A DNA stretch of 64,000 nt, from positions 248,001-312,000 of the forward strand of contig NZ_VDFV01000001.1 of assembly GCF_006152145.1 (NCBI RefSeq), read 5' to 3'. The first letter of the stretch is position 1, and every line of letters begins with the position of its first letter. Positions 32,327 to 41,378 of the stretch are shown in pieces. The stretch comes from Rubellimicrobium roseum (GTDB lineage: Bacteria > Pseudomonadota > Alphaproteobacteria > Rhodobacterales > Rhodobacteraceae). The position numbers were made by a program, and so were the translations under genes. The notes below the pieces were generated by a model. It was not told the DNA's origin. It ran no database searches and saw only the letters and a list, made by a program, of their open reading frames with translations.

Positions 32327-33742
32327 TCACCTTGGCTTGCGTTGCAGCGCCGCGCTGATTCGCTGGCGCAACTCCTTCATGCTAACGATCTGTAAGGCAA
32401 AGAATAGGGCGGCCGCGATCTCGGCCGCCCAGAAGGGTATGGCCTCGAAACTGTTCGCGACGATTGCCGTCATTAGCAGAAGCCCTGTCGCCAATAGCGG
32501 CCCCAGCATCGGCCGCAATGGCAGGTGCAGGCGACGCCGCACGAGTTGGAGCGAGACCGCGTAGCCCAGGGCCTCGCCGGCGATCCCGATCCAAAGCACC
32601 GCGACGAGGCCTTCCCCCTGAAGCAGCGCGAGCCAGGCGATCGGCAGTGACAGCAGGCGCATCAGGTTGGCGATGGCGGCGTTCCCGGTGCGCCCGAGCG
32701 CGAGCGCCACGATCGAGCTGCCCGCCTTGGCCACGCGCACCGCCTGCAGCACCGCCATGAGATTGAGAAGAGGCACCAGATCGGCGTACTTGGGCCCAAG
32801 CGCCAGGAGCACGAAAGGTCCGCCCGCGATCAGCACCGCCAAGACCAAGAGGCTGCCGTTGAGAAGCGCCCCCTGGAAGGTCGCCTGCGACAGGTCCACG
32901 AAGCGCGGCCGCCCTGCTCCGTCCTCCAGGGCATGGGCGGCCTGCGACAGCCGCGGAAGGAAGAAGTTCTGGAGGCTCTTGGCCATGACCAGCGTGGGCG
33001 TGAGCGTGAGCGTGACGCCCATGGAGAAGATGGCCAGCGCCTCCATGCCCAGAACCCGGCCGACGATGATGCGGTCCCCGTTGAAGACGAGGAAAAGCAG
33101 CACGTTATTGAGGAGCAGCGGCCAGCCGAAGCGAAGGCTCCCCGCCATGATCTTCCGGTCGAGCGCAATCCGATAGGGCCGCTCGGCCACGAGATGCGAG
33201 ACGGCCGTCGTCAGCACGGCCTGGATCAGGATGACGAAGAGCATCGCCCGCCAGTCCTCGAGCCAGGCCACGAGGGGCCAGACCGCCAGGAGCGAGGCAA
33301 GGGCGGGGACCGTGCTCGACACGATCATCGGCCCGAACCGGTTCTGGCGGTTGAGTCGATGGATGTCGAAATGCGCGAGCGCGTTCAGCACGGGCACGAG
33401 CGCCATGACCCGGTGCCCCCAGGCCGCCTCGGGCACGTTCAGGAGGTCGGCGATGGGCCCGGCCAAAGCAAAGAGCAGCAGGCCCGACGCCACCCCCCGC
33501 ATGATCTGGAATCCCTGCAGCACCGCCTGGAAATGCGGGTCATCGCCGTTCTTGGCCTGGATGATCTGCTGCTGGAGCCCGAAGGCCGACACCATCTCGA
33601 CCACCGACATGGCGATGGCGAAGGTCGCGGCCACGCCGTAATCGGCCACGGGGATCAGGCGGGCGATCAGCAGGTTGCGCGCCAGCAGGAGAATCGAGGC
33701 CGCGGCGTTCCCCGACAGGATCAACAGGGCAGAACGGAGCAT
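32327..33742 (-). CDS. Oligosaccharide flippase family protein (Wzx-like)
   Basis: Membrane protein of 471 residues with about 12 hydrophobic segments. The N-terminus LRSALLILSGNAAASILLLARNLLIARLIPVADYGVAATF is typical of Polysacc_synt/MATE-like flippases, as are FGWPLLLNNVLLFLVFNGDRIIVGRVLG and the C-terminal transmembrane pairs. It would move the undecaprenyl-linked repeat unit across the inner membrane before polymerisation. The start at 33742 is preferred over a frame running to 34183, since the latter would overlap the divergent gene and adds low-complexity sequence. The sulfotransferase gene follows on the same strand with a three-base gap. A 181-base divergent promoter region separates it from the FrhB-like gene. 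Confidence 0.88.
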   Translation of the reverse strand: MLRSALLILSGNAAASILLLARNLLIARLIPVADYGVAATFAIAMSVVEMVSAFGLQQQIIQAKNGDDPHFQAVLQGFQIMRGVASGLLLFALAGPIADLLNVPEAAWGHRVMALVPVLNALAHFDIHRLNRQNRFGPMIVSSTVPALASLLAVWPLVAWLEDWRAMLFVILIQAVLTTAVSHLVAERPYRIALDRKIMAGSLRFGWPLLLNNVLLFLVFNGDRIIVGRVLGMEALAIFSMGVTLTLTPTLVMAKSLQNFFLPRLSQAAHALEDGAGRPRFVDLSQATFQGALLNGSLLVLAVLIAGGPFVLLALGPKYADLVPLLNLMAVLQAVRVAKAGSSIVALALGRTGNAAIANLMRLLSLPIAWLALLQGEGLVAVLWIGIAGEALGYAVSLQLVRRRLHLPLRPMLGPLLATGLLLMTAIVANSFEAIPFWAAEIAAALFFALQIVSMKELRQRISAALQRKPR

Positions 33743-33923
33743 GGGGAGAGTGCCTTCCTTCCGGGCGCCGGCCGGGGGACGGCTGGCGACCAGGCGCTTG
33801 TTCCCGTCAATTTTCGCCGCGGTCAAGTTGCCCTGCCCCGATTGCGCCACTAAACAGTCGAGTAGCCGGATCGTCGAAGCCCGCTTCGCGCTCGCACCGA
33901 ACGTCCGAAGGATCTGTCCGCCG

Positions 33924-35219
33924 ATGCCGACCTCGCCCGCCCCCACGGCGCCCACCCTTGCCCGCGCCAGCGATGCGCCATCCGCAGCGGCCTCGCCGCT
34001 CGCGTCGTCCCTTGCCCACGTGGCCCGCGGCAACACCTGCGCCGGCTGCGGCGCCTGCGCGGCGCTGGCGGCGGGCAAGGTGCGCATGACGGTGGCCGAC
34101 CCGGGCTTCCTCCGCCCGCTCCAGACCGCCCCGCTCACGCCCGCCGAGGACGAGGCCATCTGGCGCGTCTGCCCCGGCCTCACCGAGAACGTGGAAACCG
34201 AGGGGCGCCAGGACCACGTCCTATGGGGGCCCTACGTCTCGATGCATACGGCCTGGGCGAGCGACCCGGAGATGCGCCATGCCGGAGCCTCGGGCGGCAC
34301 TCTCTCGGCCATCCTTCTCCACCTTGTCGAGAGCGGCACGGTGGACGCGGTGATCCAGACCACCGCGGCCAGCGACTTCGCCCTCGGCAACGCCACGGTG
34401 GTCACGACCGACCGCGCCGGTGTCCTGGCTTCGGCCGGCTCGCGCTATGCGCCCTCCGCGCCGCTCGCCGACCTTCACGAGCGCCTGGCCGAGCACCAAC
34501 TGACCGGCCGCCGCTTCGCCTTCGTGGGCAAGCCCTGCGACGCGGCCGCGATGGCCGCCCTGCGCGAGATCGACCCCCAGGTGGCTCGGGCCGTCCCCGT
34601 GATCCTGTCCTTCTTCTGCGCGGGCGTGCCCTCGCACGCCGGGGGCCGCGCCGTCCTTGCGGCCCTGGGCGCCGAGGAGGCCCGCACGCGCAGCTTCCGT
34701 TATCGGGGCAACGGCTGGCCGGGCCGGGCCACCGCCGTGCTGCAGGACGGGACCGAACGGTCCATGACCTACCACGAAAGCTGGGGCCGCATCCTGAGCA
34801 AGCACGTCCAGCACCGCTGCAAGATCTGTCCCGACGGCCATGGCGCGCTGGCGGACATCGTCTGCGCCGACGCCTGGGAGAGCGACGAGAACGGCTACCC
34901 CCTCTTCGAGGAGCAGCCCGGCGTCAGCCTCGTCATCGCGCGCACGGCGCTGGGTGAGCGCCTCCTGAACGAGGCGTGCGCCAAAGGCCGGGTCGAGACC
35001 GGCCCCTTCGACGTGGACGACCTCGTCGCCATCCAGCCCGGCCAGCGCGAGCGGCGCCGGGCGCTCGCCGCGCGACTCCTGGCGCTCCGGATCGCGGGCC
35101 GGCCGGTGCCGCGCTACCGGGGCCTTCACCTTCTCGCGGCGGCGCGGCAGAACTCCGTTCGCAAGAACGTGACCAACTTCCTGGGCATGATCCGCCGCAC
35201 CGTCATGCGTCGGGCCTGA
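33924..35219 (+). CDS. Coenzyme F420 hydrogenase/dehydrogenase beta-subunit-like protein (FrhB family)
   Basis: Iron-sulfur flavoprotein-like protein of 431 residues. Near the N-terminus is a CxxCxxC cluster motif (Cys39, Cys42, Cys45 in NTCAGCGAC); a second Cys pair is in HRCKICPDGHG with ADIVCADAW. The core SGGTLSAILLHLVESG and GKPCDAAAMAAL segments are typical of the FrhB_FdhB N- and C-terminal domains. Members in polysaccharide clusters usually stand next to pyruvyl transferases, as here; their reaction is not settled. F420 itself is not expected in this group, so a flavin or other redox cofactor is likelier. The start is the ATG before the conserved part; the frame extends upstream into the divergent region. 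It begins a three-gene plus-strand unit. Confidence 0.85.
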   Translation: MPTSPAPTAPTLARASDAPSAAASPLASSLAHVARGNTCAGCGACAALAAGKVRMTVADPGFLRPLQTAPLTPAEDEAIWRVCPGLTENVETEGRQDHVLWGPYVSMHTAWASDPEMRHAGASGGTLSAILLHLVESGTVDAVIQTTAASDFALGNATVVTTDRAGVLASAGSRYAPSAPLADLHERLAEHQLTGRRFAFVGKPCDAAAMAALREIDPQVARAVPVILSFFCAGVPSHAGGRAVLAALGAEEARTRSFRYRGNGWPGRATAVLQDGTERSMTYHESWGRILSKHVQHRCKICPDGHGALADIVCADAWESDENGYPLFEEQPGVSLVIARTALGERLLNEACAKGRVETGPFDVDDLVAIQPGQRERRRALAARLLALRIAGRPVPRYRGLHLLAAARQNSVRKNVTNFLGMIRRTVMRRA

Positions 35220-35240
35220 CCCGTCCCCGAAGGAATCTTC

Positions 35241-36419
35241 ATGGCCTCCCGACCTATCCGCGTCTGCCTGCTCGGGCATTCGACCCGCTCCGACAACCTC
35301 GGCGTCGGTGCGCTCACCGTCTCGGACATCGCCATCCTTCGCCGGATCGCGCAGGAGATCGGTCGCGAGGTCGAGATCACGGTTCTCGACTTCAAGGATG
35401 CCCGCGAGCCCTACGTCACCGGGTCCGATATCCGCATCGTGCCCCTCGACCGGCGCGCGATGACGCGGCCATCGGGATATCTCGCGCTCGCCCGCCGCTC
35501 GGATTTCGTGGTGGACATCGGCGGTGGCGACAGCTTCGCGGACATCTACGGCTCGGGCCGGCTCAACCGGATGTTCCTGCTCAAGGGCTTGACCCATCTG
35601 GCCGGCACGCCGCTGGTGATGGCGCCGCAGACCGTCGGCCCCTTCACCAAGCCCGCCTCGCGCCTCATGGCGCGCCTGGCGCTGCGCCGCGCCGCCGTGG
35701 TCGCCTCCCGCGACGTGCAGTCCACGCGCGCCGCGCGCGACCTCGGCCGTGCCGAGGTGATCGAGGCCTCGGACGTGGCGCTTCGCCTGCCTTATGACCC
35801 GCCCGGCCCGCGCGAGGACGGGCCCCTTCGGATCGGCCTCAACATCTCAGGCCTCCTGATGGCCGGCGGCTACACCGGCCGGAACGAGTTCGGCCTGACC
35901 ACCGACTATCCAAGCCTGATCCGCGACCTGATCCGCCACTTCCAGACCCATCCATCGGGCTGCGAGGTCCACCTCGTGCCCCACGTCATCGTGCGCGAGG
36001 GCCGCATGACCGGCGAGGACGACTATCGCGCCTGCGAGGCGCTCGCCGCCGAGTTCCCCGGCACCGTGCTCGCCCCGTCCTTCGGATCGCCATCCGAGGC
36101 CAAGACCTACATCGCGGCGCTCGACTTCTTCATGGGCGCGCGAATGCACGCCTGCATCGCCGCCTTCTCCTCGGGGGTCCCCGTGATCCCCATGGCCTAT
36201 TCGCGCAAGTTCGCGGGCCTCTTCGGCTCGCTTGGCTACGATCGCACCGTGGACTGCACGAGCGAGGCCAACTCCGTGATCTTGGACAAGATCGCCTCGG
36301 CCTTCGAAGACCGCGAAACCGTGCGGGCCGAGGCCCGGGACGGCCTCCAGCGCGGCCTCGCCAAGCTCGACGCCTACGAAGCGGCGCTCCGGCGCCTCAT
36401 GGAGAAGGCGAGTGCCTGA
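35241..36419 (+). CDS. Polysaccharide pyruvyl transferase family protein
   Basis: GT-B-like enzyme of 392 residues of the PS_pyruv_trans (PF04230) family, which transfers pyruvate from phosphoenolpyruvate to form ketals on sugars. The N-terminal block LLGHSTRSDNLGVGALT, the loop VVDIGGGDSFADIYG and the APQTVGPF segment fit the family. The C-terminal block FFMGARMHACIAAFSSGVPVIPMAYSRKFAGLF contains the conserved Arg-His pair thought to bind PEP. It follows the FrhB-like gene by 21 bases with AAGGAA ahead of the ATG. The product may be a pyruvylated, hence acidic, exopolysaccharide, as in succinoglycan. Its end overlaps the GT2 gene by eight bases. Confidence 0.9.
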   Translation: MASRPIRVCLLGHSTRSDNLGVGALTVSDIAILRRIAQEIGREVEITVLDFKDAREPYVTGSDIRIVPLDRRAMTRPSGYLALARRSDFVVDIGGGDSFADIYGSGRLNRMFLLKGLTHLAGTPLVMAPQTVGPFTKPASRLMARLALRRAAVVASRDVQSTRAARDLGRAEVIEASDVALRLPYDPPGPREDGPLRIGLNISGLLMAGGYTGRNEFGLTTDYPSLIRDLIRHFQTHPSGCEVHLVPHVIVREGRMTGEDDYRACEALAAEFPGTVLAPSFGSPSEAKTYIAALDFFMGARMHACIAAFSSGVPVIPMAYSRKFAGLFGSLGYDRTVDCTSEANSVILDKIASAFEDRETVRAEARDGLQRGLAKLDAYEAALRRLMEKASA

Positions 36420-37269
36420 CGCGGCTGTCATCATCCCGCACTACAACGACATCCAGCGGCTGGGCCGCTGCCTCGACGCCCTGATGCCACAGGTGACCTC
36501 CGACATCGAAGTCATCGTGGTCGACAACGCCTCGACCGAGAGCCTTGCCGGCGTGCGCGCGGCCCATCCCGGGGTCAGGATCGTAACCGAGACGCGGAAG
36601 GGTGCGGCGCTCGCCCGCAACCGGGGCGTGGCCGAGACGACGGCGCCCTGGATCTACTTCCTCGATTGCGACTGCGTCCCCGCCCCCGACTGGCTGGCCG
36701 CTGCCGGCCGGGTGCGGACGCGAGGCGACCTCGTCGGCGGCACGATTACCCTCTTCGACGAGACGCCCGGCCCCCGCTCGGGCGCCGAGGCCTTCGAGAC
36801 CGTCTTCGCCTTCAACAACCGCTCGTACGTGGAGACAAAGGGCTTCTCGGTCACCGCCAACCTCCTGACCCGCCGCGAGGTCTGGGACGCGGTGGGCGAG
36901 TTCCGGCCGGGCCTGTCCGAGGACCTCGACTGGTGCCACCGCGCCCGGTCGAAGGGCTTTCGCCTCGTCCATGCCGACGACCTGCGGGTGGCGCATCCCA
37001 CACGCGCCGACTGGCCGGCGCTGGAGCGCAAATGGCTTCGCTTGACCGCCGAGAGCTGGGAGCTGCGAGGCAAGGGCCCCACCGCCCGCGCGCTCTGGGC
37101 GGCACGCGGCTTTGCTCTGATCGCCTCCATCGCGATGCACGCCCCCAAGGTGCTGCTCCACACGGAGCTTCGGGGGCCCGAGCGGCGGGCCGCGCTCGCG
37201 ACGCTGGCGCGCCTGCGTCTGCGGCGCTGCGGCTGGATGCTGGGTCAGGCGCTGGGACGCGATCTCTAG
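36412..37269 (+). CDS. GT2 glycosyltransferase
   Basis: Family 2 glycosyltransferase of 285 residues. The GT-A signature is AAVIIPHYNDIQRLGRCLDAL, then VIVVDNASTESL and RKGAALARNRGV; metal binding is by the unusual double site IYFLDCDCVPAP, and the acceptor/catalytic segment is PGLSEDLDWCHRARSKGF. A C-terminal basic helix may bind the membrane. The GTG start overlaps the pyruvyl transferase gene by eight bases, so the two are coupled. Donor and acceptor sugars are not deducible. The stop codon shares the palindrome CTAG with the stop codon of the convergent acyltransferase gene. Confidence 0.88.
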   Translation: MPDAAVIIPHYNDIQRLGRCLDALMPQVTSDIEVIVVDNASTESLAGVRAAHPGVRIVTETRKGAALARNRGVAETTAPWIYFLDCDCVPAPDWLAAAGRVRTRGDLVGGTITLFDETPGPRSGAEAFETVFAFNNRSYVETKGFSVTANLLTRREVWDAVGEFRPGLSEDLDWCHRARSKGFRLVHADDLRVAHPTRADWPALERKWLRLTAESWELRGKGPTARALWAARGFALIASIAMHAPKVLLHTELRGPERRAALATLARLRLRRCGWMLGQALGRDL

Positions 37270-37808
37270 GACCGCATGCGGATGACCTTGGCGGGAACTC
37301 CGGCGGCGATGGCGCCGGCGGGAACGTCGCGCGTCACCACCGAACCTGCGCCGATCACGCAGCCCTCGCCCAGCGTGACGCCGGCGGTGATGACCGACTT
37401 GGTGCCGATCCAGCAGTCCGGCCCGATGACGACGTCGCGCTCGACCATCGGCTGGTCCGTGATCCGGGAGCCGGCGGCCAAGCCGTAGTCGGCCGCCGTC
37501 ACGAAGCAGCCTGGCCCGAAGGTCGTCCGCGCGCCCACTCGCACCCAGGAGCTCGTCTTCCCCGCCCACAGCGCCGTATGTTCGCCGAGTTGGACCTGGT
37601 CCCCCAGTTCGATGCGCTCCCCGTTGCGGAACGACGTGTTGGGCGCGAGGCGGACGTCGCGGCCCACCGTCATGAGCCGCCTCTGCCCGACATGGCTGTA
37701 GCCGTAGTAGTGCAGCATACGGAACGGATGCAGCCACACCATGGGATCGAGCACCGAGCCCAGGAGACGGGCGATACGCCCTCCGATCGTGCGAGTCCTG
37801 ACCGCCAT
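37266..37808 (-). CDS. Hexapeptide-repeat acetyltransferase (WcaF-like)
   Basis: Left-handed beta-helix acetyltransferase of 180 residues. Hexapeptide turns run from about residue 60 to 170 (VRLAPN, IELGDQVQLGEH, VVIGPDCWIGTKSVITAGVTLGEGCVIGAGSVVTRDVPAG in sequence) and end with IAAGVPAKVIR, the C-terminal signature of NodL/WcaF/MAA enzymes. It would O-acetylate a sugar of the exopolysaccharide. It is alone on the minus strand between a GT2 gene, whose stop it shares through CTAG, and the promoter-like gap before the terminator at 37951. The ATG has a plausible purine-rich site (GGAAGA) upstream. Confidence 0.86.
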   Translation of the reverse strand: MAVRTRTIGGRIARLLGSVLDPMVWLHPFRMLHYYGYSHVGQRRLMTVGRDVRLAPNTSFRNGERIELGDQVQLGEHTALWAGKTSSWVRVGARTTFGPGCFVTAADYGLAAGSRITDQPMVERDVVIGPDCWIGTKSVITAGVTLGEGCVIGAGSVVTRDVPAGAIAAGVPAKVIRMRS

Positions 37809-37950
37809 CGTCGTAGCATCTTCCTTTTGCTGCCCAGGTAGCTCCAGGGCTTTGGCCGCCCCTTCGCAGGGCGCGTCTTCGCTGGCATGGCCTGGGCTTC
37901 GCTGCGCTGCACCGCCGCAAGACTGCCTGAGTGCCCGACGGGGTCCTTAC

Positions 37951-37980
37951 AAAAAGCCGGGCTCGGGCCCGGCTTTCTTT
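37951..37980. terminator. Bidirectional intrinsic terminator
   Basis: AAAGCCGGG, a six-base loop, then CCCGGCTTT. An A-run precedes it and TTTCTTT follows, so it works on either strand. On the minus strand it ends the BY-kinase/Wzz/ATPase operon, 45 bases after the kinase stop. Confidence 0.85.
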
Positions 37981-38024
37981 CTCCTGCATGTAGTACTTAG
38001 GGACCGCTAAATCAGCACGCCCTG

Positions 38025-38864
38025 TCAGCCGTAGTCGCTGTAACCGTAGTCCTTGCCCAGATAGCGGCACTTGTTGACCACGACGCCCATGATGTTGGTG
38101 CGCGAGGCGAGGTCGCGCTCGCAGTTGTCGATCTCGGCCACGCTGCTTGTGCCCGCGCCGGCCACGATCAGCGCCGCGTCCACGTGCGCCGCAAAGGCCA
38201 TCACGTCGTCTCCGGTCAGCATTGGCGGCATGTCGAAGATCACGACGTCGGGCTCCAGCGCCTGCTCCATCGCCGCCAGCGCCTCGGGGGTACCCGGCGA
38301 CTGGAACAGCTCGGCCGCGTCCCGCCGCGGCTGTGGGTTCAGCAGCACCGCCAGATTTGGCCGAAGGCGCAGCGCCACCTCCTCCAGCGTGGCGCGCCCT
38401 TCCAGGAAATCGGCCGAGTTCGCCGACGGCCGCAGCCCCATCGTCTTGGACAGCGACGGACGGCGCAGGTCGGCCTCGAAGAGCACGACGCGCCGCTCGG
38501 GCTGCCGCGCGAGGCTGTAGGCGAGGTTGAGCGAGATCGTGCTCTTCCCGCAGCCGGGTCCCGGCGACGTGATCGCGATCCGGCGCCAGCCATTGGTGCG
38601 CGCCTCATGGAGAAGCTTGGTGCGCATCATGTCGAATCGCACGGCGTCGCGCTCGCCCGTGGCGGCGACGATATGCGCGCGCACGAGCGCGCGGGGCGCC
38701 ACCGCCGCTTCCCGCAGCGCCTGCCAGTGGGCCGCGACCTGCAGGGCCTCGGGCGCAGCCGTGGGAGCGGCGCCGCGTTCGGGGGAAATGCGCCCTTCGG
38801 AAGCGGGCGCGGCCTCCTTCCGGGCGATCCGGGCCTTCTCGATCGCGTGCTGGATGCGTTCCAT
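38025..38864 (-). CDS. BY-kinase (CpsD/CapB-type tyrosine kinase) for polysaccharide export
   Basis: Cytoplasmic bacterial tyrosine kinase of 279 residues. Walker A is SPGPGCGKST (residues 100-109), Walker A' is VVLFEADLRRPSL, and Walker B is VVIFDMPPML. The C-terminus carries the autophosphorylated tyrosine cluster (Tyr268, 273, 275 and 278). In this class the kinase is separate from its membrane partner, which here is the Wzz-like protein encoded 10 bases upstream. The pair controls polymer length and export. The ATG lies at the natural start of the MERIQHAIEKARIAR helix, typical of XrtA-locus kinases. The gene ends the minus-strand operon, before a strong terminator. Confidence 0.93.
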   Translation of the reverse strand: MERIQHAIEKARIARKEAAPASEGRISPERGAAPTAAPEALQVAAHWQALREAAVAPRALVRAHIVAATGERDAVRFDMMRTKLLHEARTNGWRRIAITSPGPGCGKSTISLNLAYSLARQPERRVVLFEADLRRPSLSKTMGLRPSANSADFLEGRATLEEVALRLRPNLAVLLNPQPRRDAAELFQSPGTPEALAAMEQALEPDVVIFDMPPMLTGDDVMAFAAHVDAALIVAGAGTSSVAEIDNCERDLASRTNIMGVVVNKCRYLGKDYGYSDYG

Positions 38865-38874
38865 GGATAGGCCC

Positions 38875-40479
38875 TCAGCCGAAGGTGTCGGGGATGACGG
38901 GGTGGCTCGTTGCCAATCGGTCGAGCAGCCGGTCCGCCATCATGTCGAGCGGCACCACCTGGCTGTGGATCAGCCACAATGCGCCCGGGATGACCACCAG
39001 CACCACGAGGAAGGCTGTCACGATGCGGAGCCGCCGCCGGCGGATGTCATAGCGGCTCTGCAGCATGGGAAGTGCGGCGAAAGGCTGGATGCCAAGCTGG
39101 CTTGTCAGTTCGATGGGGCGGCGGATCGTCCGGTCGGACAGTTCCAGAAGCGCCACGAGTCCAAGACCCAGCACCACCCCCAAGCCGAGGCCTGCGGCCG
39201 CGATCAGGGGACGGTTCGGGCTTTCCGGGGCGGCGGGGGGCACCGCCTGCTCGATGACCGAGATCCGTTGGCCGCGCGACAGCGTTTCGATCATCTCGCC
39301 GGTTTCGGCGACGGCCCGACGCTGGACAGCCTGGTCGTACTGAGACCGGGTGTTCTCGTAATCGCGCTGCAGCTCGGCCAGCGTCACGGCGTTGCCGGGC
39401 GTGGCTTCGATGGTCTGCTGGAGCTCGGCCAGGACGGTCTGGATCTGCTCGCGCTGCTGCTCCAGGAACTCCAGTTGCGCATCCAGATCGGCGAGCTGGA
39501 GCTCGTACGCGGTCAGGCCGCTGTCGGCCGAGTTGGCGACGGCCGTGCCCTGATTGGCGGCGACCTGGCCTTCCAGGGCCCGGATCTGGTTCTGGAGGAC
39601 GCTGATGCGGGGGTTGGTGGGCGACAGCACCGCCTGCAGCGAGGCGAGCTGGTTGCGCAGATCCTGCAACTGGCGCTGCTCGGGCGTGAGCTGGGCCTGC
39701 TCGGTCCCGGCCAGGCCCACGCTGCCCGTCGATTCAAAAAGCTCCACGAGGCGCGCGCGGCGATCGCGCAGGCCGGCCTCGTCGCGCTGGATCTGCGTCA
39801 GGCGCTCCTGATCGGTCACGAGCCGGCTGCGGCGGAACTCCAGGCTGTCAGGCAGGGCATCGCGGTTGGCCTCCTGGAAGGCGGACACGGCGGCGCCCTT
39901 GCGGGCCACCTCCTGATCGAGCCTCTCCACTTCCTGCGTGAAGAACTCGAGCGTCTGCCCGGCGGCGCGGGTCCGCAGCGACACGTTCTCGCTCAGGATG
40001 AGCGTGACCACCTCGTTGGCCACCGTGGCGGCGAGTTGCGGCGTGCCGGCGGTGAAGCTCACGTCCACGAGCGTCGCCTGCGGAGGGGCGTTCCGGCTAG
40101 TGGCCACACCGCCACCCGAGGTCGCGATCACGATTCGCTCGCGCATGTCCTCCACGAGGTCGTCGGCCTCCATGGGCCGCGCGGCCTGCCCGGGGCGCGC
40201 CTCGTAGATGTCGAGCCGGTTGGCCATCTCCAGGAGCGTCTCCCGGGTCAGGATGCGCTGCTGGATGATCTGGAGCGTCTCGGTCGCCGCCGTGCGGACG
40301 GTCGAGGCGGCCAGGTCACCCGGGATCTGCTCCGATTCGACCACGAGCTTGGCCTGCGCCACATAGACGGGCGGCAGCAGCACGGCGACCGTGGCGCCCA
40401 GCACCGCGCCCATCACGGTGAGCAGGAGCACGTAGGGAAGCCGGCGCAGGAAGACCAGCAGGTAGAACTTGGTGTCCAT
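38875..40479 (-). CDS. Wzz/GNVR chain-length determinant protein
   Basis: Polysaccharide co-polymerase of 534 residues. The first transmembrane helix is at residues 13-35 (LPYVLLLTVMGAVLGATVAVLL), followed by the Wzz domain with PPVYVAQAKLVVES. A long coiled coil rich in Gln, Glu, Arg and Leu covers about residues 170-390 with a GNVR-like block. Second and third hydrophobic segments are at about 415-440 and near the C-terminus (VTAFLVVLVVIPGALWLI). Such proteins set chain length in the periplasm and partner with the BY-kinase. The exosortase-locus form is longer than classical Wzz, as here. It starts two bases after the ATPase gene on the same strand. Confidence 0.9.
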   Translation of the reverse strand: MDTKFYLLVFLRRLPYVLLLTVMGAVLGATVAVLLPPVYVAQAKLVVESEQIPGDLAASTVRTAATETLQIIQQRILTRETLLEMANRLDIYEARPGQAARPMEADDLVEDMRERIVIATSGGGVATSRNAPPQATLVDVSFTAGTPQLAATVANEVVTLILSENVSLRTRAAGQTLEFFTQEVERLDQEVARKGAAVSAFQEANRDALPDSLEFRRSRLVTDQERLTQIQRDEAGLRDRRARLVELFESTGSVGLAGTEQAQLTPEQRQLQDLRNQLASLQAVLSPTNPRISVLQNQIRALEGQVAANQGTAVANSADSGLTAYELQLADLDAQLEFLEQQREQIQTVLAELQQTIEATPGNAVTLAELQRDYENTRSQYDQAVQRRAVAETGEMIETLSRGQRISVIEQAVPPAAPESPNRPLIAAAGLGLGVVLGLGLVALLELSDRTIRRPIELTSQLGIQPFAALPMLQSRYDIRRRRLRIVTAFLVVLVVIPGALWLIHSQVVPLDMMADRLLDRLATSHPVIPDTFG

Positions 40480-40481
40480 CG

Positions 40482-41378
40482 TCAGATGTCCCCCCGGTTG
40501 GACAGGTCGCCGACCGCGCGGGCACGCGGCGTGACGCTGATGGTCTGCCCGCCGGCGAAGAACACGCCGTCGGCCAGCACCTCCTCGACGGTGGCGCGCG
40601 ACACGTGGCGCTGGTCCTTGGTGAAGGCGTAGACCATGGCGAAGTCGCAGAGCTGGTTGACGAGCCGCGGGATCCCGCGCGAGGCGTCGTGCACGAGATC
40701 GATGGCCGGCTCACTGAAGATGGGCTCGCCGGCCCCGGCGACGCGGAGGCGATGCGCCACGTAGTTGTGGACGGTGGCGAGGTCCATGGCGGGAATGTGG
40801 AAGCTCGCCGCGACGCGCTGGGCCAACTGGATCATGTCCGGCCGGCGGATCATGTCGCGCAGCTCGGGCTGGCCCACCAGCACGAGCTGCACCAGCACAT
40901 CCTTGTTGTTGTTGATGTTGGTGAACATCCGCACTTCCTCGAGCGACTCGCGCGACAGGTTCTGCGCTTCGTCGAAGATCAGGATGACGCGCCGTCCGGC
41001 CGCGTACTCGGTGATCAGGTGCCCCTGGAAGCGGGCGAAGAGGTCCACGTAGGAAGCATCGGCCGGCGCCGGCTGGTCCAGCGCCATGAGCACCCAGCGA
41101 AGCAGCTCGCCCCGGTCGCCGTGCGAGTTGGTGATGAGCCCCACCTTCACGTCGTCGCCCAGCGTCGCCAGCAGCTTGAACAGCACGGTGGTCTTGCCCG
41201 CCCCCACCTCGCCGGTGATGAGCGTCACGGGCGCGCAGGTGACCACCCCATACTCGAGCATGGCGAAGGCACGCCGATGGTGATCGGACCAGAAGAGGAA
41301 TGCCGGGTCCGGCACCAGGGAGAACGGCCGCTCGGTGAGGCCGAAGAAGTCGACGTATATATCCAAACTCGTTGCCAT
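40482..41378 (-). CDS. AAA ATPase of exosortase/EPS loci (ExeA-like)
   Basis: ATPase of 298 residues. The N-terminal FFGLTERPFSLVPDPAFLFWS segment and HHRRAFAMLEYG are the signature of the ExeA/GspA-like ATPase subgroup found next to exosortase systems (TIGR03015). Walker A is GEVGAGKTT (residues 56-64), Walker B is VILIFDEAQNL, and the sensor regions are NNNKDVLVQLVLVGQPEL and RGIPRLVNQLCDFAM. It probably powers or organises polysaccharide export; the exact partner is unknown. The ATG at 41378 puts the FFGL motif near the N-terminus, as in homologues; the frame runs open further upstream. It is the first gene of a three-gene minus-strand operon and is divergent from the priming transferase. 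Confidence 0.9.
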   Translation of the reverse strand: MATSLDIYVDFFGLTERPFSLVPDPAFLFWSDHHRRAFAMLEYGVVTCAPVTLITGEVGAGKTTVLFKLLATLGDDVKVGLITNSHGDRGELLRWVLMALDQPAPADASYVDLFARFQGHLITEYAAGRRVILIFDEAQNLSRESLEEVRMFTNINNNKDVLVQLVLVGQPELRDMIRRPDMIQLAQRVAASFHIPAMDLATVHNYVAHRLRVAGAGEPIFSEPAIDLVHDASRGIPRLVNQLCDFAMVYAFTKDQRHVSRATVEEVLADGVFFAGGQTISVTPRARAVGDLSNRGDI

